Origin: Bacteroidales bacterium UBA3742
Lineage (GTDB): Bacteria > Bacteroidota > Bacteroidia > Bacteroidales > Paludibacteraceae
Assembly: GCA_002371785.1 (NCBI GenBank)
Contig: DFGU01000003.1
Span: 1-7,180, forward strand
Direction: 5' to 3'
DNA: 7,180 nt
Every line of letters begins with the position of its first letter. The first letter of the stretch is position 1. The position numbers were made by a program, and so were the translations under genes. Below, one piece after another: positions 5,601 to 7,180 of the stretch. Below the pieces are notes generated by a model, which saw only the letters and a program-made list of their open reading frames with translations, was not told where the DNA came from and did no database searches.

Positions 5601-7171
5601 GCCGCTACCACCTGAACGACTCCGTCTTCATGGACTCATCGAGCATCCGCTTCCCCAATATGACCCTGACGGACGATAATGGCAACCCGATAGAGTTTGA
5701 CGGACTGATCACGCATAACCAGTTCCGCAACTTCAAGTTCCATCTGGTGGCCAAGCCCCACAAGGCGATGGTGCTCGACCTGCCGTACGAGCCGGGTGCC
5801 AACATTCAGGGACGCGTCTTTGCCGAAGGCGAAGCCTATATCGATGGCGACGACCGCATGATCTCCATCACGGCCAATGCCAGCACGGCCAAGAACTCAC
5901 AGTTCCGGTTGGGTATAGGCGGTGCGTCCACCGAGTCGGAGACCAACTTCGTGCATTTTGTGGATTCGCTGCGCACCATGTTGCCGAAGGATCCCCCACC
6001 CGTCGTGACGGATACGACCGACACCGCAGCGCTGGCGGCTATGCCCGATTCGCTGCGTGCGCGTCGTCCGCGACAGATAGAGACCAGTACGCGTATCAAG
6101 TTGGCGCTCAACATAGAGACCACGCCGCTCCTGAACTTCCAGCTCCTGCTCGACGACCGTACGGGCGACATGATCCAGGCGCGTGGCGACGGTGCGTTGC
6201 GTCTGACGTACGACAGCCACCTGGACGAGTACCGACTGCTGGGCACCTATACCGCCCAGAGCGGTTCGCTGGGCTTCACGCTGGCTAATATCATACGGCG
6301 CAACTTCACCATAGGCAATGGTAGTACCATCGTCTGGAACGGCAACCCGGCTGACCCCGACCTGAATGTCAAGGCGGCATACCAGGTGACGGCTAACTTG
6401 CGTGACCTCTTCGGCGACGAGATATCGTCGGTAGGCGTGACGCGCTCGTCGGTGCCGGTCAATACCTGTCTGAATATGACGGGTCGTCTGAGTAATCCGA
6501 TGCTGAAGTTCGGTATCGAACTGCCTATGTCTGAGGAGGGTATCCAGAATCAGGTACAGGCTATGATCAATACCGAGGAGATGCTAATGCGTCAGGTGGT
6601 TTACCTGCTCGTCTTCGGCCGCTTCTATACACCGGACTACATGCTGGCATCGTCTGGCTACGGACTCAACGAGACCTACTCTATCCTGTCTTCTACTATC
6701 ACGGGCCAGATCAATAGTTGGCTCGGCAAGCTGACCGATATCTTCACAATGGGTATCCAGGTACGTGCCGAGGGCGAGGGTGCGACAGCCTCGCAGGAGT
6801 ATGAGGCGCAGTTCCAGTTGCAGCCCGTAGATCGACTGGTGCTCAACGGCAACGTAGGCTACCGCTATAATGATATCAGCAACCGGCCGTTCTTTGGCGA
6901 CCTGGATGCCGAGGTGATGCTGACCGACGATGGTCAACTCCGTCTGAAGGCCTATACGCATACGGTAGATAAGTACTCACTGCGTCAGGCGAATACGATC
7001 CAGGGTATCGGTCTCTTGTGGCGCTACAGTTTCAATATCCCGTCTAAGGATCAGCGCCAGCAAATCAAGGCCCGCCGCCAAGCCCTCCGCGAAGCCAAGA
7101 AGGCAGAGAAAGAAAAGAAGAAAGCCGAGAAGAAAGCAGAAAGGGAACAAAAAAAAGCTACTGAAGAGTAG
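2627..7171 (+). CDS. tamB: TamB-family inner-membrane-anchored translocation/assembly protein (1514 aa)
   Basis: The N-terminus MRRVLYYISV carries a membrane anchor at about residues 5-26. It is followed by the start typical of AsmA/TamB proteins (QNAVAQLVTQELSRGLDAEVSIGHIEYSF, residues 32-60, an amphipathic helix then the first strands) and by the Bacteroidetes-like motif YNFAFLARAF (121-130). The middle is a very long series of alternating strands of the kind seen in beta-taco lipid-channel proteins. The TamB C-terminal domain (formerly DUF490) covers about residues 1160-1340, with TIVWNGNPADPDLNVKAAY, LNMTGRLSNPMLKFGIELP and MLMRQVVYLLVFGRF. It ends in strands such as GDLDAEVMLTDDGQLRLKAY. 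A Pro/Thr/Ala-rich segment near 1120-1150 is probably a flexible linker. Family members span the periplasm and carry phospholipids, or help outer-membrane protein assembly, with an Omp85 partner (TamA, or lipidated TamL in Bacteroidetes); no partner gene is visible here. The length is normal for Bacteroidetes and above the roughly 1260 residues of E. coli TamB. Residues 1474-1514 form a Lys/Glu/Ala-rich tail. Confidence 0.93.
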   Translation: MRRVLYYISVLLFSLLLVLGMFVAALSSEQVQNAVAQLVTQELSRGLDAEVSIGHIEYSFPVRVRIHDICVHDQQGDTLAYIQQMYARFRPLALRDQEIRFSRVDVRGVRAHVYAMPDGEYNFAFLARAFRSDGESAPFQALLSIRDIHLEDVQLRWQDYTVCLTSSDMDLSHFTRDSIDGRINSLRGTVSHAGEMLLIDDFRAHVQKTDTALRFPTLCLSLPRSELDASGVEIRLPKGPLTRPGAMHRTYVDLTLRTARLKPSDLAMLSPAMKRLDGELSMTGHLHGAVDSVAASDFSLSYNDQQIIRGDISAVGLPVIDSTRFHIHCDDIHVSAHLLREVLNDWHDAQVELPALVTRLNDVHFRGDADGRIRDVRLNGQFTSTLGNMGVNGHFAADSAFQHLRYNARFQANQFRLGELLGTKEVGDLTGDISAEGTYEPGVVDAHMTADISQVMLHGYTYHDMHIDGHYCPKHYDGLLTLNDPNANVRFNGRVDMTGRYPDIDCDLSVHHLHPAALKLWDKVPGLAINAAMKMKLSGTDIDHMSGALIVDSLNLRDSERQLRLRHMTVNARANGATKQIGLVSDYLNANIDGRFYYEDLTAMLQRAAKRMLPPSMLTCIKPKNGWSEQMTRGSQNIHLDLTANNISELAEIFGLKLPLGPQQSVQLSINNAGSQCSLDVTQPRMALGKKQLSNLQLHLDNLQGHPALTASAGAMGYLADIRMALHGDDLSTDVSLLPENPQAKLRLSDLHLDTRFRTVQDKPHMDFRLASGQIMLEDTTFLYDDIVLSYTAAHPSIQIDQLHLYTSSGTQELTVNGIASHSMSDALNLRLHGINAGYLMPLVVEEKSFKMGGTVDGWATLYAALDKPMIDAEVRIKDYAMGDEVIGDADGAVHFNPARKLLEFEAHVADSIRERADVHGAVELSSGHWEVNIAPTHIPLAFIGYWTRGFMPEIGGYGSGRVKVFGWPGATYVLTRVKAEDGTIRVPFTGCRYHLNDSVFMDSSSIRFPNMTLTDDNGNPIEFDGLITHNQFRNFKFHLVAKPHKAMVLDLPYEPGANIQGRVFAEGEAYIDGDDRMISITANASTAKNSQFRLGIGGASTESETNFVHFVDSLRTMLPKDPPPVVTDTTDTAALAAMPDSLRARRPRQIETSTRIKLALNIETTPLLNFQLLLDDRTGDMIQARGDGALRLTYDSHLDEYRLLGTYTAQSGSLGFTLANIIRRNFTIGNGSTIVWNGNPADPDLNVKAAYQVTANLRDLFGDEISSVGVTRSSVPVNTCLNMTGRLSNPMLKFGIELPMSEEGIQNQVQAMINTEEMLMRQVVYLLVFGRFYTPDYMLASSGYGLNETYSILSSTITGQINSWLGKLTDIFTMGIQVRAEGEGATASQEYEAQFQLQPVDRLVLNGNVGYRYNDISNRPFFGDLDAEVMLTDDGQLRLKAYTHTVDKYSLRQANTIQGIGLLWRYSFNIPSKDQRQQIKARRQALREAKKAEKEKKKAEKKAEREQKKATEE

Positions 7172-7180
7172 CTTTTTTTT
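7149..7180 (+). terminator. Intrinsic terminator overlapping the end of tamB
   Basis: Eight A (7149-7156), GCTACT (7157-7162), loop GAAG (7163-7166), AGTAGC (7167-7172) and eight T (7173-7180) make a perfect 14-bp stem with a tetraloop and T-tract. The last codons of tamB (KKATEE) encode the left arm and loop, and the TAG stop (7169-7171) sits in the right arm. Thus the gene has no 3' untranslated region apart from the terminator itself. The A-tract could also let it stop transcripts from the opposite strand. Confidence 0.92.

Noticed and set aside
4712..5611. Open frame on the minus strand (299 codons) inside tamB
   Set aside because: Same antisense shadow pattern as the neighbouring minus-strand frame; no recognisable protein features.
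1..7180. CRISPR array, tRNA or rRNA gene, insertion sequence or defence genes
   Set aside because: No spaced repeats of CRISPR size, no cloverleaf or rRNA sequence, no transposase-like frame and no defence-type domain was seen on either strand.

Overview
The window looks like a chromosomal segment from a member of the order Bacteroidales (phylum Bacteroidota). Three things support this. The upstream regions carry the Bacteroidetes promoter pattern (TTTG or similar, 20 bases, then TAnnTTTG) instead of E. coli-type -35/-10 boxes. No gene has a Shine-Dalgarno sequence; starts follow A/T-rich leaders. The recognisable proteins (a GH73 glucosaminidase with an FGIKC motif and a very large TamB) have Bacteroidales-style sequences. 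Coding DNA is GC-rich while promoter regions are strongly AT-rich. The genus cannot be fixed from this sequence.

Layout. (1) 1-391, minus strand: the first 130 codons of a secreted GH73-type peptidoglycan glucosaminidase, cut by the window edge. (2) 392-479: a compact divergent promoter region whose two promoters interleave in exact mirror symmetry. (3) 480-935, plus strand: a 151-residue lipoprotein of unknown function. (4) 936-1080: a convergent intergenic region holding a heptamer repeat array, a strong bidirectional terminator hairpin and an octamer repeat array. (5) 1081-2430, minus strand: a 449-residue single-pass membrane protein with an apparently cytoplasmic beta-rich (PEGA-like) N-terminal half, a Lys/Glu-rich linker and a small C-terminal domain; function not recognised. 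(6) 2431-2626: a divergent intergenic region with two non-overlapping promoters, two palindromes and a 7-bp tandem repeat. (7) 2627-7171, plus strand: a 1514-residue TamB-family protein, ending in a terminator hairpin that includes its own stop codon.

The genes appear to be single transcription units: each has its own promoter, and the pairs are divergent or convergent. A broad common theme is the cell envelope (peptidoglycan hydrolase, lipoprotein, membrane-spanning protein, TamB for lipid or protein traffic between inner and outer membrane), but nothing in the window shows that they work as one pathway. I found no defence system, mobile element, CRISPR array, tRNA or rRNA. The less ordinary items are the 449-residue membrane protein, the mirror-symmetric promoter pair, the operator-like palindromes at 2486-2536, and the short-period repeat arrays at gene ends. 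The longest stretch without a gene is 196 bases (2431-2626).
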